A stretch of 64,000 nt of DNA, from assembly GCA_934047225.1 (NCBI GenBank), contig OW203993.1, positions 28,720,069 through 28,784,068 of the forward strand, given 5' to 3'. Position numbers and translations under genes: made by a program. Shown here one piece after another: positions 45,225 to 57,479 of this stretch; within the stretch, counting starts at the first letter, position 1, and each line of letters begins with the position of its first letter. The notes beneath the pieces are model-generated. The model did not search any database and was not told where the DNA came from. It saw only the letters and a program-made list of their open reading frames with translations. Source of the DNA: Ypsolopha sequella (taxonomy: Eukaryota > Arthropoda > Insecta > Lepidoptera > Ypsolophidae).

Positions 45225-45980
45225 TCCTGTCATAGTTTTAATTGCATCTATTTCGAGAAATCCCTGAGAAACTATAAAAAAATATGTCCCCCCCCTTATC
45301 TCCAAAACTGGTGGACCGAAAAATATGAAAAAAATCATGGTAATATGTGTTTACGTAAAGATTACAGGAAAAATAAAGCGGTTAAGAAATTCACGAAAAA
45401 TAATCACAAAATTAAATTTATCATCCACAATACGGCACCCTAGGTACGCGAGTCTGACTCGCACTTGGCCGGTTTTTTTACTTTGTGATAAACCTTGTCT
45501 GAATGCCCCCCCCTCCCCTATAATCACATCCTGGATCCACCTCGTAGCCGCTGAATGGAAGCAAACTTATCAAAAAGTAGCATCCCATGTTGAGATTGCT
45601 ATATTGTACACTAGTCGAAGTTGAAGAGTCGCACTCAAAGTTAGCAGTGTTAACTCGCTAACTCTGTTTAGTTACTTCAGAAACTTGCTGGTTGGAAAAT
45701 AAAACTATATTATTGATAAAATCTATATTCTTGCTCACAAGTACCTAGTTTAAGTTGGCCTAGGAAAAAATTGTTTTTCGGAAGTCCCTCAGACTCAGCG
45801 CTGAATGAGTCGGTAGTTTAGGTATGACGAGTCGCGCCACGACCGCCATACATAACCTCTTTGGCCTACCCATAACCACTTTGGCCTAGGCCGAACTAGT
45901 TTGTCCTAAATGTCCTAAAATCGGGTTTTGCTGGTAATATGTTCTTACGATCTAGTACGAATTATGTATTAATAAACAAT

Positions 45981-46318
45981 GGGCTCGACTGTGGAGGTAC
46001 TACCATCTTACTTGCAGACCCCCTCGAAGTAATTTGGGGGAGAGTAAGAGGACAGCTCACAGGCAAAAAACCAGGAGGCCCATGCCTGGGACCGATGGAT
46101 GGCGGTATATTCATCCCTAATAGCCGGGTCTTATATGGAACAGACTGGTGACGGGCAGCGGCGTCACGGGTGCGAGGGTTCCGGCACCGCGCTCACCAAC
46201 CCGCCTGCCCAGCGTGTGTGAGTATGGGCAATTCTTCCAGCATGACCGCCGGGAGTGGCAAAGTCCTGGAAAGGCTTATGTCCAGCAGTGGACGAACTAG
46301 GCTGATGGATGGATGGAT
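45981..46318 (+). mobile_element. RTE-tailed nonautonomous element
   Basis: GGGCTCGACTGTGGAGGTAC through AGCGGCGTCACGGGTGCGAG to TATGTCCAGCAGTGGACGAA and CTGATGGATGGATGG. Lacks the first few bases of the 31761 copy. Confidence 0.8.
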
Positions 46319-47906
46319 TGTTACTAGGTACCGTTATTTATTATATTCGTCCTTTAACAATAAATATTGTTTACGGTTAATTTAAACATTTGTAACACAA
46401 AGACACTCATTTTGTGACTGTGATTATTATTACGAGTACAACACAAATATTTTTAAAGCGGACTTTTTTTGTTTTTACGAGAGTTGGTTGACAATTAGAT
46501 TTTTTTTGTGCCATGATTAAATTAAATTTACCTTCATATTTTTCCAAAAGAAGACAAAGAAATTAGGAACCTTTGCAGATAAAACTAATATATAAACAGT
46601 ACTCTCTACACCATGCATTATATAGATGTCGGCAAACATCTTAAAAAAGTTAAAAATGCATATAGTCTCTCTTTGGCGGACCCGAAGGCGAAATTCGTTT
46701 GCCAACTTTCCTCCATTCTGCCGCTTTGGCGGCTTATATATGACCCAAGTACACAACGGGCCATGCTCGCCTACGAGAGGTCAACACCATTATATACAGG
46801 AGCTACTGTTTTACACTGGCCAGCAATGGCCTATCCATGTGAGCCATCGCCGCAGTAGCGGTCGCCACACATTTCAAAGGAATCGTGGCGCGCCGTGTCT
46901 TGCTTGTTCTCACAATGGCCCGTCATTCAGCCAGTCTCGCACGTTGACTTCTGTATTGCATTAGAGAAATATTGTTAGAATTATTATAATAATTTATTTC
47001 TATGCGCACATAATTAATATTTGTTAAGACGCCTAAGAGGCTTAGCTTCCTTCGGCATACAGCGGCTTTGCTATTATAAACTCGGAGACTGACTTTAATG
47101 ATTCATAATAAGTCTGATTAAAATTACCATACATTATTTAGGTTTATTTTTTTCTATCTAAATTTTAATAAACTATGTTTTCTTGCTGTGAGTATTTATT
47201 TTATACATATAACTCAAGCCGCGTTAGAGAAAAAATTAAAAATCATTCCAAAAAGCACAATTTTCAAAATTATCATCCTTCGAGTGAAAATTATCCAGTT
47301 ATATGGCTATGCATTATCTTTATTAAAGCCTGAAGAAATATATATTAAAATTTTACATTGATGAAGAGTTGACTCATTTGAGTCAATTCGCCATGTTGAG
47401 TTAGCGCATGGTTGAGCTTGGGCCGCCCAGTTGCGCGGTCGTGGCCCATTGTGTACTGGTGTCTTAATATTATATAAAGTTGGTAGGTAATTGTGTTTTT
47501 ATATGCAGGTTCTAATTAAAGGAAATAATAAATCTTTTCCGTTTGATGTCAACCAATATTTTCAAATTCCTACATGCATGTTTATTATTGTTTATATATC
47601 GGCCAGGCAACGGTATTAATAACAAACTAAAGAGTCGACCTCGGAGTGAGACGTGAAAATCTATTCCTAAAAAGCTCTCACGTGTTTGTTGTGTAAAACT
47701 TGATTCGAGAAAATATTATTATGTATTTAAACGGCCCTAAAATCTGAAAAAAATTTTTAAAAATGTCTTTTAAAATTACTGACCCCTTTTTTTCCGAGCT
47801 AATAATAATAATGAGCTAATAAATAGTCTAAATTGTACTCTGTTTTGGTCTATGCCTTTTTAAGCATTAGAAATTTATACTATGGTATTATAAAGATAGA
47901 CCTTAA
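46319..47906. other. No recognised gene
   Basis: Two overlapping + frames at 46613-46964 lie in a somewhat GC-richer patch but show no domain, splice context or codon pattern I can support. The rest is AT-rich. Confidence 0.4.
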
Positions 47907-48190
47907 TAAAAAAAACGGTCAAGTGCGCACGAAGGGTTCCGTACCATTATCTATAAAAAAGGCAAAAAAAAAAACATGTCTGTTGTATGGGAGCCCCCTT
48001 AAATATTTATTTTATTCTGTTTTTTAGTATTTGTTGTTATACGGCAACAGAAATACATCATCTGTGAAACTTTCAACTGTCTAACTATCACGGTTCATGA
48101 GATACAGCCTGGTGACAGACGGACAGACAGACGGACAGCGGAGTCTTTGTAATAGGGACGGGAGTTGGTTACCCTTTGGAACCCTAAGAA
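47907..48190 (+). mobile_element. GGGTTCCGTACC-type interspersed element
   Basis: Starts AAACGGTCAAGTGCGCACGA with GGGTTCCGTACCATT, and ends GACGGACAGACAGACGGACA, GCGGAGTCTTTGTAATAGGG and GGAACCCTAA. A widespread insect repeat layout with inverted GGGTTCCG/GGAACCC ends. Confidence 0.65.
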
Positions 48191-48194
48191 TTGA

Positions 48195-48517
48195 GAAGTC
48201 AATAGTATTTTGTGCAACTGTAACATAATTTGAGAAATTGGGACATGAGTGCTTGTTTACGAAACGAACACTCGGGTGGGTCGCCCGGTATTGCTGCCGG
48301 AGAGCCAGTCAGAAGCCACAAAGATAAAGGGGAAGGCTTAAGAAATAAAGTTGGGACTTAATTTTTCGTAGCTGTTGTTGATTGGCTCTCTAGCGGTTAG
48401 GCCAATCGCAGCACAGCATTGCGGTGTTATAGTGTAATATTATAACGTCGGATAAATAATGGTGGTACTTATAAAATTGCTTTTGATGTTGCAATTACCT
48501 AATTGTAGACTGGGAGA
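48195..48517 (-). mobile_element. Foldback element, family B, copy 2
   Basis: Reverse complement relative of 4223-4445: CAATAGTATTTTGTGCAACT at the left and GCTTTTGATGTTGCAATTAC at the right. Confidence 0.65.
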
Positions 48518-49472
48518 TGATCAAATTAATTTTGAGACCTTATTCTTTAATTTGGTCAACGCATTTTGTTCTAGACCTACTTAAATTTGAAAATGAGTCA
48601 TATTTTTTCATACATTTTTCAACTTTTTTTGAAATTCATCATTTTATTATTATTATAATAAGGGAAGGCCCCTTGCCGGTGGACCGAAATATATAGAGTT
48701 TAAATATGTTTTATTGTATTTTTTATAATTTTCAACTATCCTAAATCAATATAATAATACAATGAAAATTATACTAGCCTTAAAATATGTGTCGTAGAGC
48801 TGTCTATTCAAATTAGAGCGCGGTAAAATGCCTCGAGGTTTGTGGTTGTGAATCCGATAAACGTCAGAAATTGGCGGGAACTAATCTGTCAATCTCGTTG
48901 TTAGCGCGGAATGAGGTGGACTGAAATGAGGTTGATGATGGATTGTGCCAGTGCGCAGATAGAGCAGCGGCTGTTCTCATTTTGTTCCATCTAACATTAC
49001 TCACCTATGACGAGCAAAGAAAAATGTTTCTTTTAGAAAATTCTCACAAAACAAAAGTTTCTTTCAGAAGCACTAAAAGAAGCATAAACCTCAACATTTA
49101 GTAAAACATACGATAGAAAAGACCATAGTATGCTCGTGACTTGTAAAGCAATCCCGGTCCCACTGAGTTTTGAATGCAATCTATGATTCGTTAAAAAACT
49201 CCCGTAGTGGAGATGGTAGAACAAATCACTATTGGAATTAAAAAACAAGAAGCATTTTTGCGTATATCATGAACCCTATTTTGAAACTAGGGGGTCACCT
49301 TGCTCTGCTCCGCTTCACTCGGCTCCCAATTTATTTACATGTAAACCTAACACGCTCCTCTTCGCTTTGCTCGTTGTTTCACCTATTTTTGACTTTTTGT
49401 TGAAAGACTTTTGTTTTCCTAACAGACTATAATAAAAAAAAAACATAAATAGGATAAACTTTTGACGTGGCA
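48518..49472. other. No recognised gene
   Basis: AT-rich. 48660-48700 carries GACCGAAATATATAGAG, similar to the motif region at 25125. Otherwise nothing. Confidence 0.4.
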
Positions 49473-50018
49473 TTCCAACCACAAAACCTGGTGCTGTCTA
49501 CCACTGCAACACCGATTTGAACCATAAAACCTGGTGCTATCTACCATTGCACCACCGATTCGAACCACAAAACCTGGTGCTGTCTACCACTGTACCACTG
49601 ATTCAAACCACAAAACCTGGTGCTGTCTACCACTGCAACACCGATTCGAACCACAAAACCTGGTGCTGTCTACCATTGTACCACCGATTCGAACCACAAA
49701 ACCTGGTGCTGTCTACCACTGCACCACCGATTCGAACCACAAAACCTGGTGCTGTCTACCACTGCACCACCGATTCGAACCACAAAACCTGGTGCTGTCT
49801 ACCATTGCACCACCGATTCGAACCACAAAACCTGGTGCTGTCTACCACTGCAACACCGATTCGAACCACAAAACCTGGTGCTGTATACCATTGCACCACC
49901 GATTCGAACCACAAAACCTGGTGCTGTCTACCACTGCACCACCGATTCGAACCACAAAACCTGGTACTGTCTACCACTGCACCACCGATTCGAACCACAA
50001 AACCTGGTGCTGTCTACA
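49473..50018 (+). repeat. 43-bp minisatellite, about 12-13 copies
   Basis: Unit of 43 bp containing CACAAAACCTGGTGCTGTCT, ACCACTGCACCACC and GATTCGA. Copies differ by a few substitutions. Because 43 is not a multiple of three and the unit has no stop in any + frame, all three + frames and one minus frame stay open. These frames are artefacts of the array. Confidence 0.95.
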
Positions 50019-50079
50019 TTAAAAAGCTCCCGTAGTTTCAGCCAATCATCACATTTAAAATATCATTATAATCTAATAA

Positions 50080-50215
50080 TAATAATAATAAAATTCTTTA
50101 TTGCACAAGATAAAATCATCGTATAAAGGCGAGCTTAATACTAATTAGTATTTTCTACCAACTAACCTTTGGCAATGAGGAAATTGTTGAGGGTAGTGCC
50201 ATACTATTTAAAAGT
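50080..50215 (-). repeat. Retroelement tail in reverse orientation
   Basis: (AAT)n at about 50076-50090, then AATTCTTTATTGCACAAGAT, the typical reversed 3' end of a LINE or SINE. Confidence 0.4.
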
Positions 50216-50339
50216 CGTAATCATGAAAAAAGTACATACTTAAATAATAAATAACTATACTACATCCTAATAAACATTTAAATCTAGTACTTGCTCTCTG
50301 ATTGTAATAGTAATTAATATATTTTTGTAATTTGTGATT

Positions 50340-50759
50340 CCTCTGCAGGCTTAACGCAAACTAATAGATAAACTGATGAGATGACTGATAAGAGACAGGT
50401 AGACAAATATATATATATTTCCTTACGACACACATTTCTCCTGTCTTGTATTTTTCATCACTTTACATAATTTAAGTACAAGTACTAACTATTGCAAAGT
50501 AAAGGTGTATCTTAAAAATAAAAGAAATGATCTTGCTAAGTTTCTTGCCCTTCTTCTTAGCAAGACTAATCGAATGGGCGCAGTTAGGCATAATATTTAT
50601 TTATTTAACGTATTTGTATTTATTTTTTAGAACAACTCTGTTGTATTTATTGCCTCACATTTATAATTTATTCCTATACTTGTTTTTAAAATTGTATTTT
50701 ACCTTATTATATTTAGTTAAAGTTGTTTTTTTATTAATGAAAAATATATATATCGTCAC
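50340..50759 (+). mobile_element. LINE 3' region, relative of 21444-22047
   Basis: Shares GAGACAGGTAGACAAATATA, CCTGTCTTGTATTTT, ATCTTGCTAAGTTTCTTGCC and GACTAATCGAATGGGCGCAG with 21480-21690. The 79-residue frame here is AT-rich UTR, not a gene. Confidence 0.6.
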
Positions 50760-51047
50760 GCCATGAATACCCGAGGGTGTGTCAGAGGTGTTCCGAGTAT
50801 GAACTATGAATTGCAAGTTACAGTCCACACTCGGTACACCCGCGTTCCACCAACGATTATTACGTCCCGACGTGATGGGTGGTGAGCCCTATCGCCGTAC
50901 TTCGGGCACAAATACACGCTTTTAAGGGCATGTTTTCCTTCGCCGTTCAGCAAGTAGTAAGTAAGAACAAATGCTATGCAAATAAATTCCGAAAAACTCA
51001 CTGGTGCTGGCCCGACCAGGGATTGAACCTGGATCTCAAGATTGAGA
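50760..51047 (-). mobile_element. tRNA-derived SINE, near full length
   Basis: Left (3') end ATGAATACCCGAGGGTGTGT and the hairpin GAACTATGAATTGCAAGTTA/CCACACTCGG. Right (5') end has the B-box complement (GGGATTGAACC). Matches 16218-16497 over its whole body. Confidence 0.8.
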
Positions 51048-51110
51048 GGTGAACGTTTATATGTAATAAGTTTATACAAGTATAATGTACCCATATAACA
51101 TAAATCACTG

Positions 51111-51745
51111 CAGGATCTCAGTGGGATACTCCACGACCTCAACACTGCTTCTAGACGAGTGGGTCTCGGTATGAATTTGGACAAAACTAAGGTCATTTTC
51201 AACAACCGAATCGTACCGGGACCAGTTACTGTCGGTGAGGCGACCCTCGAAGTTGTCCAGGAATATGTCTACCTAGGGCAGACTATTCTTCTTTCTTCGA
51301 AAAAGAGGCCGCAAGGAGGATCCAGCTGGGATGTGCTGCGTTTGGGAAATTACGTCAGGTATTCTCCTCGGCCATTCTTCAGTGTTTAAAGACAAAAGTC
51401 TTCAACCAGTGCGTTCTGCCGGTCATGACTTACGGTGCCGAAACGTGGACACTGACGGTTGGACTAGTTCACCGATTCAAAGTCGCTCACCGAGCTATGG
51501 AGCGGGCTATGCTCGGAGTTTCTTTGATGGATCATGTCAGAAATGAGGTGATTCGTCAAAAAACCAAAGTCATCAACATAGCCTCTAAGATAAGCAAGCT
51601 GAAGTGGCAGTGGGCTGGCCACATTGCTGGACTGACGATCTAAAAAAATATTGTCGGTAGTGGCTGGATGAGGATGGCCGAGGATAGAAAAATGTGGCGT
51701 GCCCTTGGAGAGGCCTATGTCCAGCAGTGGACCGATATTGGTTGA
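51111..51745 (+). pseudogene. RTE-type LINE, 3' fragment
   Basis: Broken frames read GLGMNLDKTKVIFNNRIVPG, EYVYLGQTILLSS, CVLPVMTYGAETWTLTVGLV, KVAHRAMERAMLGVSLMDHV and LKWQWAGHIA, then SGWMRMAEDRKMWRALGEAY. They end in TATGTCCAGCAGTGGACCGA and TTGATGGATTGG. This is the C-terminal region of an RTE-clade polymerase. At least two frameshifts. Related to 59260-60055. Confidence 0.8.
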
Positions 51746-51936
51746 TGGATTGGATTACATAAATAAATATATTTAATTTAATTTCAAATCTCAGTGTCCC
51801 TATGGCGCAATGATATACGTTTAACGTATACGTTAACATAACATAGAACAGTACACATTCCAAGAACATTAAAGATTCTCATCAAATATATCAGTCAGAT
51901 ATTAGTAAACAGAGTTGTAAATGTTTGTTTAGGGTG

Positions 51937-51959
51937 GGGGGGGGGGGGGGGAGGGGGGA
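51937..51959 (+). repeat. Poly-G run
   Basis: A run of about 16 G followed by AGGGGGGAG. Possible G-quadruplex and also a place where sequence length is unreliable. Confidence 0.7.
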
Positions 51960-52246
51960 GTCTGTAGTTAAGGGCCGCTCCAGTGTCCGTCACACACATT
52001 AAGTACCGACATGCCGGTGAAGGGTCGGATACATATCTCCGTTTACGACCTCATTTTATGCTTAGTCAATATGTGGACACATTTTATAGTTCGCTAAACG
52101 AAAAATGTCGCAAAATGTAGCAAGTTGCAAGCTGCTTGCTTTATATCGTGGCGAGATCCTTAAGGAAACTCGCTCAAACCAGTTCCAAATAATACTTTAT
52201 AATAAGCTCGAAAGTTCCAATGATCTCATTTGACAACCCAATCAAC

Positions 52247-52816
52247 AGGCTATTTGACTAATTTCGTACGTAATTTTAAATGATTATTTATAACATAATA
52301 AGCACACTTCTTTGATATTTCCGAGAAATTTTACTGTTTTATTAATAAAATAAATATTTAAGTTTACGTTTTAAAAATCGCTCCGAAAACGATGTTTCTG
52401 TAATGGCGCTGGTCACGTGACACGCGTGACGTCACACGCTAGTAAACAAGTTCACATAACCTCAACAAAACAGTGCACCTAAGTGAATTCTCATTACAAA
52501 ATTTATCCAAAATTGACCGAAAAGTGCTTCACAGATCGAATTTAACACTCAGAAAACATAAAATGCAAACAACAATCAGTCTAGGAATCCATGTTTACTT
52601 GCATGTGACGTCACCATGGGTTGCCACCAATCACAGAGCGTTCGCGGCACATTGCCGTCACAGATAAGATATTTTAAAATATTATATTTTATTTCGCGTA
52701 ATTTGCAAAAAATATGCGTAATTTAGTTTAAATAACGTGAAATATGTCTTTTTTAGGCTATTATCTGATAAGATGACCACAATTTGTAATGTATTTTCAA
52801 TGTTGTTAAATAGCCT
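52247..52816 (+). mobile_element. 575-bp nonautonomous element, family A, copy 2
   Basis: Near-identical to 2026-2600, same orientation, same end motifs (AGGCTATTTGACTAA ... AAATAGCCT), and the same palindrome cluster preserved without change. The 64-residue frame at 52473-52667 is present in copy 1 only with changes, and is not a recognised gene. Confidence 0.85.
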
Positions 52817-53461
52817 ATTCAAGCGTCAATTCAAATCCAACTATCCGATCATATATATTAAAAATTATCTAATTGGATGAAACTGGTCGGCTATCGCGAT
52901 CAAAAATAGTTATTGAGGTGAGCCGTTTTGCAATAATCATATTAAAAATTCAAATGTGATCGGAAAAGGTCACCGTGTGGCAAATATACAACTTTTGTTT
53001 TATTATCTGGGTCGTAGGTACTAAGGACATTATGTACTCAAGTAAATGCAATGCATCGGGCAGTTATTTTAGGCGTTAAGAGATTAAGGCGGGGGTGTTC
53101 GGAGAAATTTGACATTTTACACTTGTCTATCCTGTTCAGTGGAAGCGGGCCGCTCAGGGCGATTTCACTCGCGGTGTTTTTGTTTATTATTTTGGAACGA
53201 GAAGGATAGGTTTTTTAATGTGACGGCCGTTTTGTATATTGTTTGTACGACGTTTAATTCGGTATAAGTTTTATTGTCCAAAATGTAATACAACTCAAAT
53301 TAAATGATCTCTTGATCTTTGTTACAGAGGTCCAAAAATGCACGCGTTCTAACGGTGCGTAGCTAGATTTTCTCCATTGTAAACGCTGTCTTTCCGATTA
53401 AGTTGCTTAGTTGATGATAGTTCAGAGACTTATGAGCCAAATGTAATATAAATATACATAT

Positions 53462-53463
53462 AT

Positions 53464-53505
<42 letters not shown>
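53462..53505. repeat. TA microsatellite
   Basis: (TA)n run of about 40 bases with few interruptions. Confidence 0.85.
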
Positions 53506-53559
53506 TATTAAGTTTATTTTGTAAAACTATAACCATAGTTATGCAAGAGCGGGGCATCC

Positions 53560-53660
53560 TGGCGCAGGTATTTATAATACTTAAAAGGATGTTCCAACAC
53601 CTAATGTAATTAGATAAGTTTTTTGCAAATAAACAATTTCTATTTCTATTTCTATAACTC
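53560..53660 (+). repeat. Retroelement tail with (TTTCTA)n
   Basis: GGATGTTCCAACACCTAATG, GCAAATAAACAATTTC and then (TATTTC)n at about 53634-53655, the layout of a LINE 3' end. Confidence 0.45.
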
Positions 53661-54239
53661 GGTATTGATACTAATGGTGAACACGTTGAGGTACTAATGA
53701 GACCCCTCTCCCCTCTCCAACCCCGCTATTCCGCGAACATAAAAACACACCCTCGTAATCATGAATCGAATGGCCGAAATATTAAACTCAAAGACTGAAA
53801 TAAAAGAGATATGTTTACACTGTTGATTGTTGGCACTTGGTATTCCTTTGATAATGCCATAAAGGCGAAACCGGTCAGGAAGTATTAAATAAATTTGTGG
53901 GATAGTACAAGTGATTTTCTGTTCATGATATAAAAGAGATATCTTTTCCAAAATTTAATTATCACAATTTCACGGTTTGAAATGAGCGAAATTGGGAGAA
54001 TCCCCCTTTTAATAAAATCGTAAGCTCGTCGGTCTACAGTGAAAAATTTCAGTATAGGTACATACATATAACAATAAATAACATATATATACATATAACA
54101 ATAAATAACATTTATTTTTATTAATTAACAATCAACATAATTAATTACAATACAATTTAAAAATTTTAAACTTAAAAAATAACTAAAACTACTATAACAT
54201 TCAAATACCTAAAAAATAAACATAGTCAAGAAAATTGTA

Positions 54240-54385
54240 CAATAATAATAATAATAATATCAAACTTACCTGACATTTTATTCATAAACTGAAAATTTGG
54301 TCTAAATCGCTGCCCTGCGGGAGGGTCCCCAAGATACTGGCGACATTACCTCGTTGTATTGCCAGGCTTAGCCTTTGGCCGAGGT
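54240..54385 (-). mobile_element. LINE 3' end in reverse orientation
   Basis: (AAT)n at about 54240-54260, then AAATCGCTGCCCTGCGGGAG and GCCAGGCTTAGCCTTTGGCC. Read on the minus strand this is a short GC-richer 3' coding or UTR end with an (ATT)n tail. Confidence 0.4.
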
Positions 54386-54635
54386 ATATATATAACAATC
54401 AATATACGTACATACATATAACAATATCAACATACATATAACAGCAGATCTCTAATCTAATATCTAAATATTCCACGTTTGTTTACGTGTTCACTTGTAA
54501 CTTCTAAACCGTTAGTTGATTTGAATGCGGTTTTCACAATCTCTTAGAACATTTCACGAGGAATGTTTATATGTATAACATATGTACAGGATCATTGACG
54601 TCTCATAATAAATTCGCAGAAAAATAACTTTAGGG

Positions 54636-54965
54636 CACTTACAAGGCTTACGCTGCGCTGACTAAACCATAATATATGTCATAGTATAAACACTTACAAG
54701 GCTTACGCTGCGCTGACTAAACCATAATATATGTCATAGTATAAACACTTACAAGGCTTACGCTGCGCTGACTAAACCATAATATATGTCATAGTATAAA
54801 CACTTACAAGGCTTACGCTGCGCTGACTAAACCATAATATATGTCATAGTATAAACACTTACAAGGCTTACGCTGCGCTGACTAAACCATAATATATGTC
54901 ATAGTATAAACACTTACAAGGCTTACGCTGCGCTGACTAAACCATAATATATGTCATAGTATAAA
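54636..54965 (+). repeat. 55-bp tandem array, six near-identical copies
   Basis: Units start CACTTACAAGGCTTACGCTG and end CATAGTATAAA at 54636, 54691, 54746, 54801, 54856 and 54911. I see no differences between copies apart from the last few bases. Confidence 0.95.
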
Positions 54966-55168
54966 CCCGTATTCAATTAAATAATGTGAGTCATCCTAGA
55001 CATTTAGTTTAGATTATAAATCCTAGCAAAAAAAAAAAAAATTCTACTGCGAAGCCAGGGCAGGTCGCTGGTTAAACATAAATAACGAAAAGGCATGTTT
55101 TTTTACTCATCTCTCTACAAACATGCAAGACCGGTATAGGAAAAGTGAAACCTAACAAAAGCTATGGC

Positions 55169-55268
55169 GTAGTCACGTCTACAATGTGACTGCTACGCTT
55201 CGTAGTCACGTCTACAAAGCGACTGCTACGTTTCGTAGTCACGTCTACAAAGTGACTGCTACGCTCTC
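55169..55268 (+). repeat. 33-bp tandem array, three copies
   Basis: Units GTAGTCACGTCTACAA ... GACTGCTACG at 55169, 55202 and 55235, each itself partly inverted (CGTAG...CTACG). Confidence 0.9.
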
Positions 55269-56327
55269 GTAGCAAACGATCTCGTTCCGTAGACTTGCTA
55301 CGCACAAGTTTCTTTTGTACTATACTGAAGCATTTTGTGAGTTGTTACGGTTAACTAGATACCAGACGGTTGCTACAGACGACAAGGAGTATCTGATACG
55401 GAGTAACAACATTAGACCGTCAAAGGTAGGTAGGTCAATCCAACTGGGATGTATAATAATCTTGTACATGCGGGGGTGGAGGGGGGGACAGCAATCCCTT
55501 TGACGCAAGATTGTGTACAGTTACAGATATTGTAAGTTTATTGTCTATTATTGACTGTCTTTGAACTACGATATTGGTTTAATGGAAAATGTTTGAAGAA
55601 AAGCCAACAAAGTTTCGATATAGTCCATTCTATAACCAACAATTCACTATGGAGGACGTAGTTAAAACAAGAAAAGGAAGAAAGTTAAGAAAAATATATT
55701 GCTTTAAAAAAAAGCATTAATCGTATTAACATGAATTCAAAACTATTAAAATGAAATTCGGCACACATTATTTTACGGTAAATACCTACCTACGACAAAA
55801 ATAAATGAACTTGTCTCATAAGACGTAATAACAATTTTTCAAAATTATAGTTCAGGAAATATAATTTGGGCTGATGAATGGGATGGTTTATTTATTGTGA
55901 AAGAAATTAGAAATGAAAATTAAATGAAGAAAAATGTAAATAGAGTTTTTACGTTTTGATACATTCAGTAATGAGTACCTACTGGTGTTCATCACACCTA
56001 AACCCATTACTGAATGTTTTCAAAATTTAATTTATACTTGCAATTGTTGGCACTTGGTGAAACTTGAAAGCATTTTTCATTTATTTTTTACTTCGTGAAC
56101 AACATTATTTGTATATAGCACGTAGTTTGCATTTTCAAGACCTAAAAAGCCAGTTAAAATGAATTAATTTTCGAAACCAGTTTGGTGAAGTGTTAGTAAT
56201 GTAAAAATAATAGTGAAACTGTGTGTTTTCTTCAAGATGCTTTTCAAAATTTTATTTTCTTTTACTATCTCGTCCAAACTATGTGTGTAAATAAAATTTT
56301 TGAGTTAAAATGAGGGTCATCTTCTTA
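55269..56327. other. No recognised gene
   Basis: AT-rich. A small inverted repeat CATTCAGTAATGAG / CCATTACTGAATG lies at about 55963-56015. Confidence 0.4.
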
Positions 56328-56372
56328 CAATTTCTGAAACCTATTATTAATATAATAATAGGTTTCAGAAAT
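56328..56372. repeat. 45-bp near-perfect palindrome
   Basis: TTTCTGAAACCTATTATTA and TAATAATAGGTTTCAGAAA meet almost without a loop. Confidence 0.85.
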
Positions 56373-56897
56373 TTTGTCTATGATTTCATAGAACACACCC
56401 TGGATCTCTTGTTCTTTTCTCTTATGGTTGTAACTAATCGCATGAAAATGCAGTGGCGGCTGCAGAAACATATGTTGGGGAGGGGGGCTGGGGGTTGGTC
56501 TCATCGAGTTTTTTCAGGAAGTTATAGTAATAACCATATCCTGTACTATTGAAATACGTGTAGGTCAGTACATTTATTGCATACGTAGTACGACATGAGT
56601 AGAAAATTGGCATAATATAATAGGTCTTTACATATGAAATTTCCAAAATTTTCTTACATATTCTTGAGTTCATAATTCCTGTAATTCAGAGCTATTTCAA
56701 TTATTTGTTTTTTGTTTGAAGGTTGATTTCAAGGTTTTACATTTACGTATTAAATTTTGTTTTTATTTACAGTTTGATTATAAAAATTAAATCTTCAAAA
56801 CAGTTCGTCCGAAATGCCATCCATTTCATAATATTTTTTTTACAGCTGACACTTTTCAAAAATTCAATTAATGTTGCTGTTAGCTTAATGTTGTCTT

Positions 56898-56899
<2 letters not shown>

Positions 56900-56961
<62 letters not shown>

Positions 56962-57009
56962 CCTCACACACCCTCACACACACACACCCTCACACACACA
57001 CACACACAC
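56900..57009. repeat. CA microsatellite
   Basis: About 110 bases of (CA)n with GACACCCTCACAC interruptions. The open frame across it (56723-57082) is a low-complexity artefact. A matching run lies at 60663-60693. Confidence 0.95.
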
Positions 57010-57479
57010 CCTTGTTCGCGGGACAAATGTTGTGCGGACTTGTACCAAAATCCTCATTGTGCGGTCCTACCTTTCCTGTTGACTTAGGCGAGTGTATTTG
57101 CTTACACGATGTACGGCTGTCTTTTTCTAGCATGAACATCTAACAGAATTTCGTTAACACTCACTGGAGACGGAGATAGAAGCAATCAAAGTTCTTGTCA
57201 AAAATACGGCTTGTGCGGTCCTAAAATATTGTGCGGGCCGTCCGCTCAACAAGGGTTTTGCGGACGTGAATACACAGAGTCCGCACTTTAGTGGGTTAAC
57301 GTACCAAATAACACAACGTCCGTACGTTGATGGTTTTGTGAACGAAATTACACAGCGACCGCATTTTGATGAAATACCGTACTAAATTATACGCTCCGTC
57401 CGCACTTTGGTGGTCTTACGTACGGAATAACACACCGTTCGCACTATAATGGTTTTTTATACGAAATTACACTCCCCGA

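Larger units (their letters stand above)
42785..45249 (+). mobile_element. Foldback SINE (copy 2) carrying a Penelope-like insertion
   Basis: The 13-bp direct repeat TTTAATTGCATCT flanks the unit (42785-42797 and 45237-45249). The 5' hairpin (TAACATTATATCATTGCAGT / CTGCAATTATGTATATAATG) starts at the same point as in 34012-34251 but has shorter arms of ~28 bp. The tail ATTTATATCTCCTTGCGATG ... is interrupted at 42912 by the Penelope-like element and resumes at 45225 with TCCTGTCATAGTTTT. Confidence 0.75.
42201..45480 (-). repeat. Family G long repeat, interrupted by nested insertions
   Basis: 42201-42784 and 45250-45480 are the two parts of one inverted copy of the repeat at 17636-18575. The left part starts AGGGTTCCGTAGTACC and the right part ends GAGTCTGACTCGCACTTGGC then CGG. 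Everything from 42785 to 45249 is inserted material with its own target duplications. Confidence 0.7.

Noticed and set aside
46613..46964. Overlapping forward frames of 81 and 112 codons
   Set aside because: No domain, no splice sites linking to other exons and no sign of frame preference.
49517..50126. Three overlapping forward open frames of 160-172 codons and one minus frame
   Set aside because: All are readings of the 43-bp minisatellite; they have no start context or non-repeat coding part.
54636..55268. Could the regularly spaced repeats be a CRISPR array?
   Set aside because: The units are contiguous tandem copies without unique spacers, in a clearly eukaryotic context.
56723..57082. 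119-codon forward open frame
   Set aside because: Its middle is a CA microsatellite (His-Thr repeat) and the rest is AT-rich sequence without motif.
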